From Streptomyces sp. S3(2020) (lineage in GTDB: Bacteria > Actinomycetota > Actinomycetes > Streptomycetales > Streptomycetaceae): a stretch of 64,000 nt of DNA. Shown here piece by piece: positions 36,300-46,014 of the stretch; within the stretch, counting starts at the first letter, position 1; every line of letters starts with the position of its first letter. The stretch lies in assembly GCF_013044505.1 (NCBI RefSeq), contig NZ_JABERD010000016.1:1-64000 (forward strand). Direction: 5' to 3'. The position numbers and the translations under genes are program-made. The notes under the pieces were generated by a model. The model was not told where the DNA came from. It made no database searches and saw only the letters and a program-made list of their open reading frames with translations.

Positions 36300-36328
36300 T
36301 TGACTAGGTCTATTCAGAAAGTCAGGAT
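36300..36328 (+). promoter_or_regulatory. Probable hutU promoter
   Basis: TTGACT (36300-36305) and CAGGAT (36323-36328) have a 17-base spacer and lie 38 bases before the hutU ATG, in an AT-richer patch. This resembles a Streptomyces housekeeping (HrdB-type) promoter. Overlap with GTCTATTCAG may mark an operator. Confidence 0.6.
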
Positions 36329-36366
36329 GTGAATAACGACAGCAACAGTCCGCTAGGAGGCAGACC

Positions 36367-38031
36367 ATGTCAGGACCCCGCCCCGTCCGAGCGTCGCGCG
36401 GTACGGAACTGAGTGCCCTGGGATGGCAGCAGGAAGCCGCCCTGCGGATGCTGCAGAACAACCTCGACCCCGAGGTCGCCGAACACCCCGACAAGCTCGT
36501 CGTCTACGGCGGCACGGGCAAGGCGGCGCGTGACTGGCGCTCCTACGACGCGATGGTCCGCACCCTGCGCACGCTCAAGCAGGACGAGACGATGCTGGTC
36601 CAGTCCGGCCGGCCCGTCGGGGTCATGCAGACCCACGAGTGGGCGCCGCGCGTGCTGATCGCCAACTCCAACCTCGTCGGCGACTGGGCGAACTGGGAGG
36701 AGTTCCGCCGCCTGGAGGCCCTCGGCCTGACCATGTACGGCCAGATGACCGCCGGCTCCTGGATCTACATCGGCACCCAGGGCATCCTCCAGGGTACCTA
36801 CGAGACCTTCTCCGCCGTCGCCGCGAAGAAGTTCAACGGCACCCTCGCCGGCACGATCACCCTCACCGCCGGCCTCGGCGGCATGGGCGGCGCCCAGCCG
36901 CTCGCGGTCACCATGAACGACGGTGTCGCGATCTGTATCGACGTCGACCCGCGCGCCATCGAGCGCCGCATCGAGCACCGCTATCTGGACGTGAAGGCCG
37001 ACAACCTGCGGCACGCGCTGCAACTGGCGGTCGAGGCCCGGGACGCCCGCAGGCCGCTCTCCATCGGCCTGCTCGGCAACGCCGCCGAACTCTTCCCGCA
37101 GATGCTGGCCGAGGGCGCCCCCATCGACATCGTGACCGACCAGACCTCGGCCCACGACCCGCTCTCCTACCTGCCCGTCGGCGTCGACTTCGACGACATG
37201 GCCTCCTACGCGGCCAAGGACCCGGCCGGCTTCACCACCCGCGCCCGCGAGTCGATGGCGCGGCACGTCGAGGCCATGGTCGGCTTCATGGACGCCGGCG
37301 CCGAGGTCTTCGACTACGGCAACTCGATCCGCGGCGAGGCCCAACTCGCTGGATACGAGCGGGCGTTCGCCTTCCCCGGCTTCGTCCCCGCCTACATCCG
37401 ACCGCTCTTCTCCGAGGGCAAGGGCCCCTTCCGCTGGGCCGCCCTGTCCGGCGAGGCCTCGGACATCCACAAGACCGACAAGGCGATCCTCGACCTCTTC
37501 CCCGAGAACGAATCCCTGCACCGCTGGATCAAGATGGCCGGCGAGCGGGTCCACTTCCAGGGCCTGCCCGCCCGTATCTGCTGGCTCGGCTACGGCGAGC
37601 GCGACAAGGCCGGCGAGCGGTTCAACGACATGGTGGCGAGCGGCGAGCTGGCGGCTCCGCTGGCCATCGGCCGCGACCACCTCGACTCCGGATCGGTGGC
37701 GTCGCCGTACCGCGAGACGGAGGCGATGCTCGACGGCTCGGACGCCATCGCCGACTGGCCGCTGCTGAACGCCATGGTCAATGTGGCCTCGGGCGCCAGC
37801 TGGGTCTCCATCCACCACGGTGGCGGCGTCGGCATGGGCCGCTCCATCCACGCGGGCCAGGTGTCCGTGGCCGACGGCACGAAGCTCGCCGGCGAGAAGA
37901 TCCGGCGCGTACTGACCAACGACCCCGGCATGGGCGTCATCCGGCACGTGGACGCGGGCTACGACATCGCGGTGTCCGTCGCCGACGAGCGGGGCGTGCG
38001 GGTGCCGATGCGTGAAGGTGACGACGCGTGA
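36367..38031 (+). CDS. hutU: Urocanate hydratase
   Basis: Urocanase converts urocanate to 4-imidazolone-5-propionate with tightly bound NAD. The protein is 554 residues, the usual length. The ATG at 36367 has AGGAGG six bases upstream. The NAD-binding region reads [22 protein letters not shown], and the catalytic cysteine lies in [39 protein letters not shown] is also conserved. It is the first gene of the hut operon, and its stop overlaps the M20 amidohydrolase start (four bases). Confidence 0.98.
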   Translation: MSGPRPVRASRGTELSALGWQQEAALRMLQNNLDPEVAEHPDKLVVYGGTGKAARDWRSYDAMVRTLRTLKQDETMLVQSGRPVGVMQTHEWAPRVLIANSNLVGDWANWEEFRRLEALGLTMYGQMTAGSWIYIGTQGILQGTYETFSAVAAKKFNGTLAGTITLTAGLGGMGGAQPLAVTMNDGVAICIDVDPRAIERRIEHRYLDVKADNLRHALQLAVEARDARRPLSIGLLGNAAELFPQMLAEGAPIDIVTDQTSAHDPLSYLPVGVDFDDMASYAAKDPAGFTTRARESMARHVEAMVGFMDAGAEVFDYGNSIRGEAQLAGYERAFAFPGFVPAYIRPLFSEGKGPFRWAALSGEASDIHKTDKAILDLFPENESLHRWIKMAGERVHFQGLPARICWLGYGERDKAGERFNDMVASGELAAPLAIGRDHLDSGSVASPYRETEAMLDGSDAIADWPLLNAMVNVASGASWVSIHHGGGVGMGRSIHAGQVSVADGTKLAGEKIRRVLTNDPGMGVIRHVDAGYDIAVSVADERGVRVPMREGDDA

Positions 38032-39290
38032 CGCAGCAAGAGGGCCGCCCGCACAGCGGCGGCCCGACCGGCGGTTCCTTCCACACCATGTGGAAGGAGC
38101 TCCGCCCCATCGGCCGGCACCCCGACTCCCACGGCTACCGCCGCTACGCCTGGACCGGCGCCGACGCCGAGTGCCGGACCTGGTTCGAGGAGCAGGCGCG
38201 GGCCCGCGGGCTGACCTACGAGCTGGACCGCAACGGCAACCAGTGGGCCTGGCTCGGCGACCCCCTGGCCGGGGACGCCGTCGTCACCGGATCGCATCTG
38301 GACTCCGTACCGGACGGCGGTGCCTTCGACGGGCCCCTCGGTGTCGTGTCCTCCTTCGCCGCGCTCGATGAACTCCGCGCCCGCCGGGCGACGTTCACCA
38401 AGCCCCTCGCCATCGTCAACTTCGGTGACGAGGAGGGTGCCCGGTTCGGGCTGGCCTGCGTCGGCTCGCGGCTCACCTCGGGGCAGCTCACCGTGGAGCA
38501 GGCGCACCGGCTGACCGACGGGGACGGGGTCACGCTGCCCAAGGCCATGGCGGCCGCCGGGTACGACCCCGACGCCATCGGCGCGGACCCGGAGCGGCTC
38601 TCCCGCATCGGCGCCTTCGTCGAACTCCATGTCGAGCAGGGCCGCGCGCTGGACCTGTCCGGCGACCGCGTCGGGCTCGCCAGCGCCATCTGGCCGCACG
38701 GGCGGTGGCGGTTCGACTTCCGGGGCGAGGCCAACCACGCCGGCACCACCCGGCTCGTCGACCGGCGCGACCCCATGCTGTCGTACGCCGAGACCGTGCT
38801 CGCGGCCCGCCGCGAGGCCGAACTCGCCGGTGCCGTCGCCACCTTCGGCAAGATCTCCGTCGAACCCAACGGCGTCAACGCCATCCCGTCCCTCGTGCGC
38901 GGCTGGCTCGACTCCCGCGCCGCCGACCAGGAGAGCCTGGACGCCGTCGTCGGCGGCGTCGAGAAGGCCGCCCGGGAGTACGCGGCGGCCCACGGCATCG
39001 ACCTCGACGTGGTCCGCGAGTCCTTCACCCCCGTCGTCGAGTTCGACCACGCCCTGCGCGACGAACTCGCCCGCATCCTCGGCACCGGCACCGACCTCAA
39101 GGTCCCCGTCCTGGGAACCGGCGCCGGACACGACGCCGGAATCCTCTCCGGGGACATCCCGACCGCCATGCTGTTCGTACGCAACCCCACGGGTGTCTCG
39201 CACTCCCCGGCCGAGTTCGCGGCCGAGGACGACTGCGTGGCCGGGGTACTCGCACTCGCCGACGTACTGGAAGGGCTGGCCTGCAGGTGA
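38028..39290 (+). CDS. M20-family amidohydrolase in the hut operon
   Basis: This 420-residue metal enzyme is in the allantoate amidohydrolase/N-carbamoyl-amino-acid hydrolase group of peptidase family M20. Metal ligands visible are the His and Asp of [19 protein letters not shown], the Glu pair of [10 protein letters not shown], the His of [10 protein letters not shown], and the last His in VSHSPAEF. The dimer-bridging region is [17 protein letters not shown]. The gene overlaps hutU and hutF by four bases on each side. That strongly suggests a role in histidine breakdown, most simply hydrolysis of N-formylglutamate, the step normally done by HutG. No HutG is seen in this window. Confidence 0.9.
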   Translation: MTQQEGRPHSGGPTGGSFHTMWKELRPIGRHPDSHGYRRYAWTGADAECRTWFEEQARARGLTYELDRNGNQWAWLGDPLAGDAVVTGSHLDSVPDGGAFDGPLGVVSSFAALDELRARRATFTKPLAIVNFGDEEGARFGLACVGSRLTSGQLTVEQAHRLTDGDGVTLPKAMAAAGYDPDAIGADPERLSRIGAFVELHVEQGRALDLSGDRVGLASAIWPHGRWRFDFRGEANHAGTTRLVDRRDPMLSYAETVLAARREAELAGAVATFGKISVEPNGVNAIPSLVRGWLDSRAADQESLDAVVGGVEKAAREYAAAHGIDLDVVRESFTPVVEFDHALRDELARILGTGTDLKVPVLGTGAGHDAGILSGDIPTAMLFVRNPTGVSHSPAEFAAEDDCVAGVLALADVLEGLACR

Positions 39291-40639
39291 CCCCGAAGAC
39301 CTACTGGCTCGAACACGCCTGGCTCGACACCCACGTCGAGCCGGGCGTGGCCGTGACGACGGCGGACGGCCGCATCACCACCGTCCGCACCGACACGCCC
39401 ACCCCGCCCCCCGGCGCCGAGATCCTGCGCGGCCTCACCCTCCCCGGCCTCGCCAACGCCCACTCGCACGCCTTCCACCGCGCCCTGCGTGGCACCGTCC
39501 AGGTCGGCTCGGGCACCTTCTGGACCTGGCGCGAGGTCATGTACGCCACGGCCGACCGGCTGACCCCGGAGACCTACCACGCCCTCGCCCGGGCCGCCTA
39601 TGCCGAGATGGCCCTGGCCGGCATCACCGCGGTCGGCGAGTTCCACTACGTCCACCACGCCCCCGGCGGCACCCCCTACGCCGACCCCAACGCCATGGGC
39701 GAGGCCCTCATCGCGGCCGCCGCCGACGCCGGCATCCGCATCACCCTCCTCGACACCGCCTACCTCTCCTCCGCCCTCCTCAACCAGCACGTCGGAGAGC
39801 CGCCCAACACCCACCAGCTCCGCTTCTCCGACGGCAGCGCGGACGCCTGGGCCGAACGCTGTTCAGTTCTCAAGGAACGGGATCACGCGCGGATCGGGGC
39901 GGCCATCCACTCCGTACGGGCCGTGCCCGCGGGCCAGCTGGCGACCGTGGCGCGGTGGGCCGAGGAGCGGCGCGCCCCGCTCCATGTGCACCTGTCCGAG
40001 CAGACCGCCGAGAACGACGCCTGCCAGGCCGCCCACGGCTGCACCCCCACCCAGCTGCTCGCCGAGCACGGCGTCCTCGGCCGGCGCACCACCGGCGTCC
40101 ACAACACGCACCTCACGGACCAGGACATCGCGCTGATCGGCGGCTCCGGCACCGGCACCTGCATGTGCCCCACGACGGAACGCGACCTGGCGGACGGCAT
40201 CGGACCGGCGGTGGCCCTCCAGCGAGCGGGCTCCCCGCTCTCCCTCGGCTCCGACAGCCACGCCGTCATCGACCTGCTCGAAGAGGCACGGGCGATGGAG
40301 CTCAACGAGCGCCTGCGCACCCGCACCCGGGGCCACTGGACGGCCGCCGCGCTGCTGCGGGCCGCCTCCGCCGACGGTCACGCGGCCCTCGGCTGGGACG
40401 AGGCGGGCACCCTGGAGCCCGGCGCGCTCGCCGACTTCACGACGATCGCGCTCGACTCGGTCAGGACGGCAGGGCCGCTTCCACGGCTCGGGGCCGAGAC
40501 AGCCGTATTCGCCGCGTCGGCAGCAGACGTGTCGCACACGGTCGTGGGCGGTCGGCATGTCGTACGGGACGGGGTCCACTCCCTCGTACCGGATGTACCG
40601 AAAGCCCTCGCGGACGCCGTCGACGCCCTGCGCGGATGA
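39287..40639 (+). CDS. hutF: Formimidoylglutamate deiminase
   Basis: HutF converts N-formimidoyl-L-glutamate to N-formylglutamate and ammonia. The protein is 450 residues of the amidohydrolase superfamily. The first metal site is [15 protein letters not shown], the second His is in [15 protein letters not shown], and the third in [15 protein letters not shown]. The last metal ligand Asp lies in [21 protein letters not shown]. The GTG at 39287 overlaps the upstream stop. Metal ligand order and the LGSDS motif fit HutF rather than guanine deaminase. Confidence 0.92.
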   Translation: MTPKTYWLEHAWLDTHVEPGVAVTTADGRITTVRTDTPTPPPGAEILRGLTLPGLANAHSHAFHRALRGTVQVGSGTFWTWREVMYATADRLTPETYHALARAAYAEMALAGITAVGEFHYVHHAPGGTPYADPNAMGEALIAAAADAGIRITLLDTAYLSSALLNQHVGEPPNTHQLRFSDGSADAWAERCSVLKERDHARIGAAIHSVRAVPAGQLATVARWAEERRAPLHVHLSEQTAENDACQAAHGCTPTQLLAEHGVLGRRTTGVHNTHLTDQDIALIGGSGTGTCMCPTTERDLADGIGPAVALQRAGSPLSLGSDSHAVIDLLEEARAMELNERLRTRTRGHWTAAALLRAASADGHAALGWDEAGTLEPGALADFTTIALDSVRTAGPLPRLGAETAVFAASAADVSHTVVGGRHVVRDGVHSLVPDVPKALADAVDALRG

Positions 40640-40716
40640 CTCCGGGCCGCCCGCCCGCGCGGCCCGCCTCCGTCCCCGAACCCGCCCCCACCGCAGACCA
40701 GGCCACCAAGGACGCC

Positions 40717-41931
40717 ATGAGCAACGCGACGACCGTCAGCCCCGCACACTCCGCGAGCACCGCAAGCACGCTCATCACCAACATCGCCGCTCTGGTCACC
40801 AACGACCCCTCCCTCGGTGACAGCTCTCCCCTCGGACTGATCCAGGACGCGGCGCTCGTCATCGAAGGCGACCGCGTCGTGTGGACCGGTGATCAAAGCA
40901 AAGCACCCGCCACTGACAACCGGGTCGACGCGGGCGGCCGGGCGGTCGTCCCCGGCTTCGTGGACTCCCACTCCCACCTCGTCTTCGCGGGCGACCGGAC
41001 ACAGGAGTTCAACGCCCGGATGTCGGGGCGGGCGTACAGCGCGGGCGGTATCCGTACGACGGTCGCGGCGACCCGGGCGGCGAGCGACGCCGACCTGGAG
41101 GCCAACCTCACCCGCTACCTCGCCGAGGCCCTGCGGCAGGGCACCACGACCTTCGAGACGAAGTCCGGCTACGGCCTGACCGTCGAGGACGAGGCCCGCG
41201 CCCTGCGCATCGCCGCCGCGCACACCGAGGAGGTCACCTACCTGGGCGCGCACATCGTCTCGCCCGACTACGCCGAGGATCCGGCCGCCTACGTGGACCT
41301 CGTCACCGGCGAGATGCTCGACGCCTGTGCCCCGTACGCCCGCTGGATCGACGTCTTCTGCGAGAAGGGCGCCTTCGACGGCGACCAGGCCCGCGCGATC
41401 CTCACGGCCGGCAAGGCGAAGGGCCTGCACCCGCGCGTCCACGCCAACCAGCTCTCCTACGGCCCGGGCGTCCAGCTCGCCGTCGAACTCGACGCGGCCA
41501 GCGCCGACCACTGCACCCACCTCACGGACGCGGACGTGGACGCGCTGGCGAGCGGCAGCACCGTGGCGACGCTCCTGCCCGGCGCCGAGTTCTCCACGCG
41601 CGCGCAGTGGCCGAACGCCCGCCGCCTCCTGGACGCCGGCGTGACCGTGGCCCTGTCGACCGACTGCAACCCGGGCTCGTCGTTCACGTCCTCGGTGCCG
41701 TTCTGTATCGCCCTCGCGGTACGGGACATGGGCATGACCCCCGACGAGGCGGTCTGGTCGGCCACGGCGGGCGGTGCGGCGGCCCTGCGCCGCGACGACA
41801 TCGGCCGCCTCACCCCGGGCGCCCGGGCCGACCTCACGGTCCTCGACGCCCCGAGCCATGTCCACCTGGCCTACCGGCCGGGCGTACCGCTGGTCGCCGA
41901 GGTATGGCGACGGGGCGTGCGCGAGATCTGA
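40717..41931 (+). CDS. hutI: Imidazolonepropionase
   Basis: HutI opens the imidazolone ring of 4-imidazolone-5-propionate to give formimidoylglutamate. The protein is 404 residues. The ATG at 40717 follows AAGGA; the open frame upstream of it is an artefact of high GC on the hutF strand. Metal site residues lie in [13 protein letters not shown], in [10 protein letters not shown], and in the Asp of [23 protein letters not shown] and [14 protein letters not shown] [11 protein letters not shown] are family signatures. It closes the operon hutU-M20-hutF-hutI after a 77-base gap. Confidence 0.96.
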   Translation: MSNATTVSPAHSASTASTLITNIAALVTNDPSLGDSSPLGLIQDAALVIEGDRVVWTGDQSKAPATDNRVDAGGRAVVPGFVDSHSHLVFAGDRTQEFNARMSGRAYSAGGIRTTVAATRAASDADLEANLTRYLAEALRQGTTTFETKSGYGLTVEDEARALRIAAAHTEEVTYLGAHIVSPDYAEDPAAYVDLVTGEMLDACAPYARWIDVFCEKGAFDGDQARAILTAGKAKGLHPRVHANQLSYGPGVQLAVELDAASADHCTHLTDADVDALASGSTVATLLPGAEFSTRAQWPNARRLLDAGVTVALSTDCNPGSSFTSSVPFCIALAVRDMGMTPDEAVWSATAGGAAALRRDDIGRLTPGARADLTVLDAPSHVHLAYRPGVPLVAEVWRRGVREI

Positions 41932-41993
41932 CGCGAACGCCGGATCCGACTCGCACGCCCCGTACGCACACCGCCGTACTCAGAGGGACAGGG

Positions 41994-42887
41994 TCACTCC
42001 TCGACCGTGAGCCCCTTCCGCAGCCGTACCAGCGTCCGGGACAGCAGCCGCGACACATGCATCTGCGAGATGCCCAGCTCGTCGCCGATCTCGGACTGCG
42101 TCAGCCCCGCCACGAACCGCAGGGAGAGGATCTTCCGGTCCCGTGCCGGGAGTTCGGCGATCAGGGGCTTCAGGGACTCGACGTACTCGATGCCCTCGAT
42201 GCCGTGGTCCTCGTAGCCGATCCGGTCGGCGAGGGCGCCCTCGGCGTCGTCCTCCTCCGGCTGGGCGTCCAGGGAGGAGGCCGTGTACGCGTTCGACGCG
42301 GCCATGCCCTCGACGACCTCGTCCTTGGTCAGGTCGAGGCGCTCGGCCAGTTCGGCCACCGTCGGCGCGCGGTCCAGCTGCTGGGCCAGCTCGTCGCCCG
42401 CCTTGGCGAGGTCGAGCCGGAGCTCCTGGAGCCGGCGGGGCACCCGCACCGACCACGACGTGTCGCGGAAGAAGCGCTTGATCTCGCCGACGATGGTCGG
42501 CATCGCGAAGGTGGGGAACTCCACGCCGCGGGCGAGCTCGAAGCGGTCGATCGCCTTGATCAGGCCGATCGTGCCGACCTGGATGATGTCCTCCATCGGC
42601 TCGCTGCGGGAGCGGAAGCGGGAGGCGGCGAACTTGACCAGGGCGAGGTTGAGCTCGACGAGCGTGTTGCGGACGTACGAGTATTCGTGAGTGCCCTCCT
42701 CCAGCGACTCCAGCCGTGCGAAGAGGGTCTTGGACAGGGCCCGTGCGTCCACCGGCCCCACCTCGTCGAACGGGGGGATCTCCGGAAGCCCGGCGAGTGG
42801 GTCGTCCTGCTCGATGGGATCCAGCTGTTCCGGGGGGGATGTCGACGTCGCCGTCTGGGTATGCGAGGCGTCGAGCCGGGGTGACAT
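41994..42887 (-). CDS. sigI: SigB/SigF-family RNA polymerase sigma factor
   Basis: This 297-residue group 3 sigma factor of the SigB/F/G subfamily directs stress or developmental transcription. The ATG at 42887 has GGAGG five bases upstream. Region 2 includes MEDIIQVGTIGLIKAIDRFELARGVEFPTFAMPTIVGEIKRFF (described here as two adjacent motifs, MEDIIQVGTIGLIKAIDRF and FPTFAMPTIVGEIKRFFRD). Region 3 holds PTVAELAERLDLTKDEVVEGM. Region 4 is the helix-turn-helix LTQSEIGDELGISQMHVSRLL. The neighbouring anti-anti-sigma and anti-sigma genes and the position after hutI match the S. coelicolor sigI locus. Confidence 0.88.
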   Translation of the reverse strand: MSPRLDASHTQTATSTSPPEQLDPIEQDDPLAGLPEIPPFDEVGPVDARALSKTLFARLESLEEGTHEYSYVRNTLVELNLALVKFAASRFRSRSEPMEDIIQVGTIGLIKAIDRFELARGVEFPTFAMPTIVGEIKRFFRDTSWSVRVPRRLQELRLDLAKAGDELAQQLDRAPTVAELAERLDLTKDEVVEGMAASNAYTASSLDAQPEEDDAEGALADRIGYEDHGIEGIEYVESLKPLIAELPARDRKILSLRFVAGLTQSEIGDELGISQMHVSRLLSRTLVRLRKGLTVEE

Positions 42888-43044
42888 GATGTCCTCCATC
42901 GTTCTCGGCATATGGGCTGCCGAAGCCATTGGTGTGCACTGCGGTGTGCGGCGCCTCCAAAGCCGGCCGTGTCGAGTACGTGTCCTTACTAGCCCTACCC
43001 GCTTTCGCGACCCCACCGCAAGTGCGTTCTGTTCGTATATGTCC

Positions 43045-43068
43045 GTTTCTGGGCAGATGTTCGGGTGT
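43045..43068 (+). promoter_or_regulatory. SigB-type promoter candidate before the anti-anti-sigma gene
   Basis: GTTT (43045-43048) and GGGTGT (43063-43068) with a 14-base spacer are close to the Streptomyces SigB/F-group consensus GTTT-N14/15-GGGTAT. They lie 72 bases before the anti-anti-sigma start. This would let the divergent sigma factor drive its own antagonist module. Confidence 0.45.
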
Positions 43069-43139
43069 CAGGGCGTGGAGGTAAGGCGTAGTGTTCGTGG
43101 GCGTCATAGGCAGCCACGACGTCGGGAGAGAGAGGCGGC

Positions 43140-43517
43140 ATGGACCGCGGGACGGTCGGCAGCGCACAGTCTGGCCGGCTTCTGGTCGAGGTGCGGAAAC
43201 AAGGCGCCAGCGCCGTCGTGACCCCGGCGGGTGAGTTGGATCACCACACCGCCGATCTGTTGCGTGAGCCACTCGAGGCCTGCCTCGGCGAGGGCTTCCA
43301 CCGGCTGGTCGTGGACTGCTCGCGCCTGGAGTTCTGTGACTCCACCGGGCTCAACGTACTGCTCGGCGCCCGGCTGAAGGCCGAGGCCGCCGGCGGCGGA
43401 GTGCATCTCGCCGGGATGCTGCCCGTGGTGGCGCGCGTCTTCGAGATCACCGGCGCCGACGCGGTCTTCACCGTCCATGACACGCTCGAAGCGGCCCTGG
43501 CCGACGAGACCGGCTGA
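43140..43517 (+). CDS. arsI: Anti-sigma factor antagonist (STAS)
   Basis: This 125-residue STAS-domain protein (RsbV/SpoIIAA type) binds the anti-sigma factor to release sigma. The phosphorylatable serine is in LEFCDSTGLNVLLGA (about residue 69). AVVTPAGELDHHTAD is the conserved first strand and helix. It lies between a divergent sigma gene and a downstream RsbW-type kinase gene. The symbol follows published naming of the S. coelicolor SigI partner-switch module, as I recall it. Confidence 0.9.
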   Translation: MDRGTVGSAQSGRLLVEVRKQGASAVVTPAGELDHHTADLLREPLEACLGEGFHRLVVDCSRLEFCDSTGLNVLLGARLKAEAAGGGVHLAGMLPVVARVFEITGADAVFTVHDTLEAALADETG

Positions 43518-43717
43518 GCCGGTCCGTCGGGCCTCGCGGTGCCCCGGGCGTCCCGGTGCGAAAGACGCGTGCCGAAACAGGGGGTGTTCTGTTCGCCCGG
43601 TCGGGCAGGAGACTTCCTGAAAAAGGCGTCAGGCGCGGCGACGGATCCATCGTCGATCTACGTACTGCACTCTGACTATTGAATCGTGAACTGGTGAATC
43701 GGTGAGGTGAAGCGCTG

Positions 43718-44233
43718 ATGAGCAGCACCCGGCCTTTCTCGCCGGGCGACCGCGGCCCGGAGGCCGACGGCGCTTCCGGGGTGTCCGAAGGGGGTGCGGC
43801 CGTGCCGCCCGAGTCGTCGGCGGGCCGGCAGGTCCGCAGTCTGAGCTTCGACGGCGCGAGCGGCGTCGTCCCCCTGGCCCGTGACTTCGCCCGTCAGGCG
43901 TTGTACGCGTGGGGCTGGCTCCCCGCGGCCACCGCCGACCAGCGGGCCGCCGCCGAGGACGTCCTGCTCGTCGTCTCCGAGCTGGTCACCAACGCCTGTC
44001 TGCATGCCGAGGGCCCCGACGGGCTGTGGATCACCCTCGACAACAAGGTGATCCGCATCGAGGTCTCCGACAAGGGCACCGGCCAGCCGGCCCCCCGCAC
44101 CCCGCACCGCGCGGGCCGCCCCGGCGGCCACGGCATGTTCATCGTGCAGCGCCTCTGCCTGGACTGGGGTGTGGTCCGCAGCCCCGGACTCGCGGGCAAG
44201 AAGGTGTGGGCGGAGCTCGGCGCACCGGCGTAA
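43718..44233 (+). CDS. prsI: Anti-sigma factor, RsbW-type kinase
   Basis: This 171-residue HATPase (GHKL) protein of the RsbW/SpoIIAB type is expected to bind the sigma factor and phosphorylate the antagonist. The N box is LLVVSELVTNACLHAEG, the G1 box is VSDKGTGQP, and the G2 box is GRPGGHGMFIVQRL. A disordered 45-residue N-terminus precedes the domain. A 200-base gap separates it from the antagonist gene; I see no gene there, only an AT-richer stretch near 43660-43710. Confidence 0.88.
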   Translation: MSSTRPFSPGDRGPEADGASGVSEGGAAVPPESSAGRQVRSLSFDGASGVVPLARDFARQALYAWGWLPAATADQRAAAEDVLLVVSELVTNACLHAEGPDGLWITLDNKVIRIEVSDKGTGQPAPRTPHRAGRPGGHGMFIVQRLCLDWGVVRSPGLAGKKVWAELGAPA

Positions 44234-44267
44234 TCCGGTTGGCGGGCCGGGCCCGGCCCCCTACCCT

Positions 44268-44558
44268 CGACCGCAACGCGCTGACGGAGACAAGTAGCCC
44301 CGGGCCACGCGAGTCGAGAGAGCCGCCGACAGCTGTGAAGGCGGCCTCGCGGTCCCGGTGCGAATCCACTCCCGAGTGCGGGGAGGAAATGCCCCGCCGG
44401 CCGGCCCCCGTCACCGGGCCCGAACGAGACCGTCGTACCGGCCGCGGAGACACGGCGCCACGACGGTGAAGGCGTGGTGGCACCGCGAGCACCCTCTCGC
44501 CCACGCCCCGAGGGGCCCTCCCCGGGGCGGCGCCCGCCGTTCCGGCAGAACCGGACGG
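44268..44558 (+). promoter_or_regulatory. Serine-specific T-box riboswitch
   Basis: A complete T-box leader precedes the synthetase gene. Stem I carries the GACGGAGACAAGTAG kink-turn-like segment (44283), the AGAGAG bulge (about 44316), and a distal GCCGCC/GGCGGC loop. The specifier region is GAATCCACTCCCGAG, with UCC (Ser) at 44365-44367. The antisequestrator is perfect: A1 GGCGTGG (44471-44477) with CCACGCC (44501-44507), the bulge TGGCACC (44478-44484), and A2 GCGAG with CTCGC. UGGC pairs with G-CCA, and tRNA-Ser has a G discriminator. A competing hairpin lies at 44505-44528, and CCGTTCCGG/CCGGACGG (44537-44558) can mask the ribosome site. There is no U-tract, so control is probably translational. 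Confidence 0.93.
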
Positions 44559-44568
44559 AGCGCGCACC

Positions 44569-45846
44569 ATGCTCGACGTCACCCTCATCCGACAGTACCC
44601 CGACCGAGTCCGCGACGCCCTGCGCAAGCGCGCCGTGGACGCCGACATCCCCGCCTTCCTCGTCCTGGACGCCGAGTTCCGCGAGGCCCGCGGTGCCGTG
44701 GAGCGGCTGCGCGGGGAGCGGCGGCGGATCTCGGCCGACATCGCCGTACGGCGCCGGGCGGGCGAAGCCGCCGGGGGGCTCCAGGCCGACGCCAAGGAGC
44801 TGACCGACCGGCTCGCGGACGCCGAGGCCGAGCTCGCCCGGCTGGCGCGGGAGCATCAGGCCTTCCTCGACGCTCTCCCCAACCTCCCGGACGACGACGT
44901 CGTGGCGGGCGGCAAGGAGAACAACCAGGTCGTACGGGTCACCGGAACCCCGCCCGCCTTCGACTTCGACGCCAAGGACCACGTCCGGCTCACCGAGGAA
45001 CTCGGCCTCGTCGACCACCGGCGCGGCACCCGGCTCGCCGGCAGCGGCTACTGGGTCTACCGCGGCGAGGGCGCCGCCCTGGAGTGGGCGCTGCTCAGCC
45101 ACTTCCTCGACACGCACCGCCGGGCGGGCTACGAGTTCGTGCTGCCGCCGCACTTGCTGACCCACGAAGCCGGCTATACGGCGGGACAGTTCCCGAAGTT
45201 CGCCGACGAGGTCTTCCGTACGGACGACGGCCACTTCCTGCTGCCGACCGCCGAGACCGCCCTGGTGAACCTGCACCGCGGCGAGACCCTCGACGAGGAC
45301 GGGCTGCCCCTCAAGTACGTGGCCTACACGCCCTGTTACCGCAAGGAGAGCGGCAGCCACCGCACCGCCGACCGTGGCACCCTGCGCGGCCACCAGTTCA
45401 ACAAGGTCGAGCTGTTCCAGTTCGCCCGCCCCGAGGACTCGGACGCGGCCCAGCACGAACTCCTCGCCCGCGCGGAGGAGTTGGTCGCCGGGCTCGGACT
45501 GCACCACCGGGTCACCCGGCTCGCCGCCGAGGACACCAGCCCCGCCCAGGCCAAGACCTACGACGTCGAGGTGTGGCTGCCGAGCCTCGGCGCGTACGCC
45601 GAGGTCAGCTCGGTGTCGAACGCCCGCGAGTACCAGGCCCGGCGCGGTGGCATCCGCTACCGGCCGCGGGGTGGCGGCAAGTCGGCGTACGTCCACACCC
45701 TCAACGCCTCGGGCCTCGCCACCAGCCGGCTGCTGCCCGCGATCCTGGAACAGCACCAGCGGGCCGACGGAACGGTCGAGGTGCCGAGCGTGCTGACGCG
45801 CTGGGGAGCCCCCGAGCTTCTGCGTCCTCGGGTTACCCGGGGTTAG
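44569..45846 (+). CDS. Seryl-tRNA synthetase, T-box-controlled paralogue
   Basis: This 425-residue class II synthetase charges tRNA-Ser with serine. An N-terminal antiparallel coiled-coil arm (about 25-105) binds tRNA-Ser. The catalytic core contains motif 2, YRKESGSHRTADRGTLRGHQFNKVELF (split here as YRKESGSHRTADRG and LRGHQFNKVELF), and motif 3, HTLNASGLATSRLLPAILE. The usual form is NGSGLA, so Gly is replaced by Ala. Actinobacteria usually have one general SerRS gene elsewhere, so this looks like a second copy, controlled by a serine T-box. The substitutions may give resistance to a SerRS-targeting antibiotic such as albomycin. That last point is inference. Confidence 0.92.
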   Translation: MLDVTLIRQYPDRVRDALRKRAVDADIPAFLVLDAEFREARGAVERLRGERRRISADIAVRRRAGEAAGGLQADAKELTDRLADAEAELARLAREHQAFLDALPNLPDDDVVAGGKENNQVVRVTGTPPAFDFDAKDHVRLTEELGLVDHRRGTRLAGSGYWVYRGEGAALEWALLSHFLDTHRRAGYEFVLPPHLLTHEAGYTAGQFPKFADEVFRTDDGHFLLPTAETALVNLHRGETLDEDGLPLKYVAYTPCYRKESGSHRTADRGTLRGHQFNKVELFQFARPEDSDAAQHELLARAEELVAGLGLHHRVTRLAAEDTSPAQAKTYDVEVWLPSLGAYAEVSSVSNAREYQARRGGIRYRPRGGGKSAYVHTLNASGLATSRLLPAILEQHQRADGTVEVPSVLTRWGAPELLRPRVTRG

Positions 45847-45868
45847 CTCTCCACCCGAACCCCCTTGC

Positions 45869-45902
45869 GTGCGCGCCGGATCGTCACAACTCCGGCGCGC
45901 GC
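45869..45902 (+). terminator. Hairpin terminator after the synthetase gene
   Basis: GCGCGCCGGA and TCCGGCGCGC form a perfect 10-bp stem, extended by two further pairs, with a 10-base loop. TTGTCTTCC follows, so a weak U-rich tail is present. Confidence 0.85.
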
Positions 45903-46014
45903 CTTGTCTTCCCTCCTCGCGAGCCCGGGCGTACCTTGACGGCCCATCTGATGTGCCGTCAGGTATTCGCGCAAGGCAGGAACCAGTCAGGGAAACGAGT
46001 AAGGGAGCGGAACC

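Noticed and set aside
38629..40716. An in-frame extension of hutI by about 700 codons
   Set aside because: It overlaps the amidohydrolase and hutF in another frame and encodes Pro/Arg/Thr low complexity. The hutI start at 40717 has a ribosome site and the right length.
44364..44366. AUC as an isoleucine specifier in the T-box
   Set aside because: AUC can be read one base earlier, but the downstream gene is SerRS and the UGGC bulge requires a G discriminator, as in tRNA-Ser. UCC at 44365 fits all the evidence.
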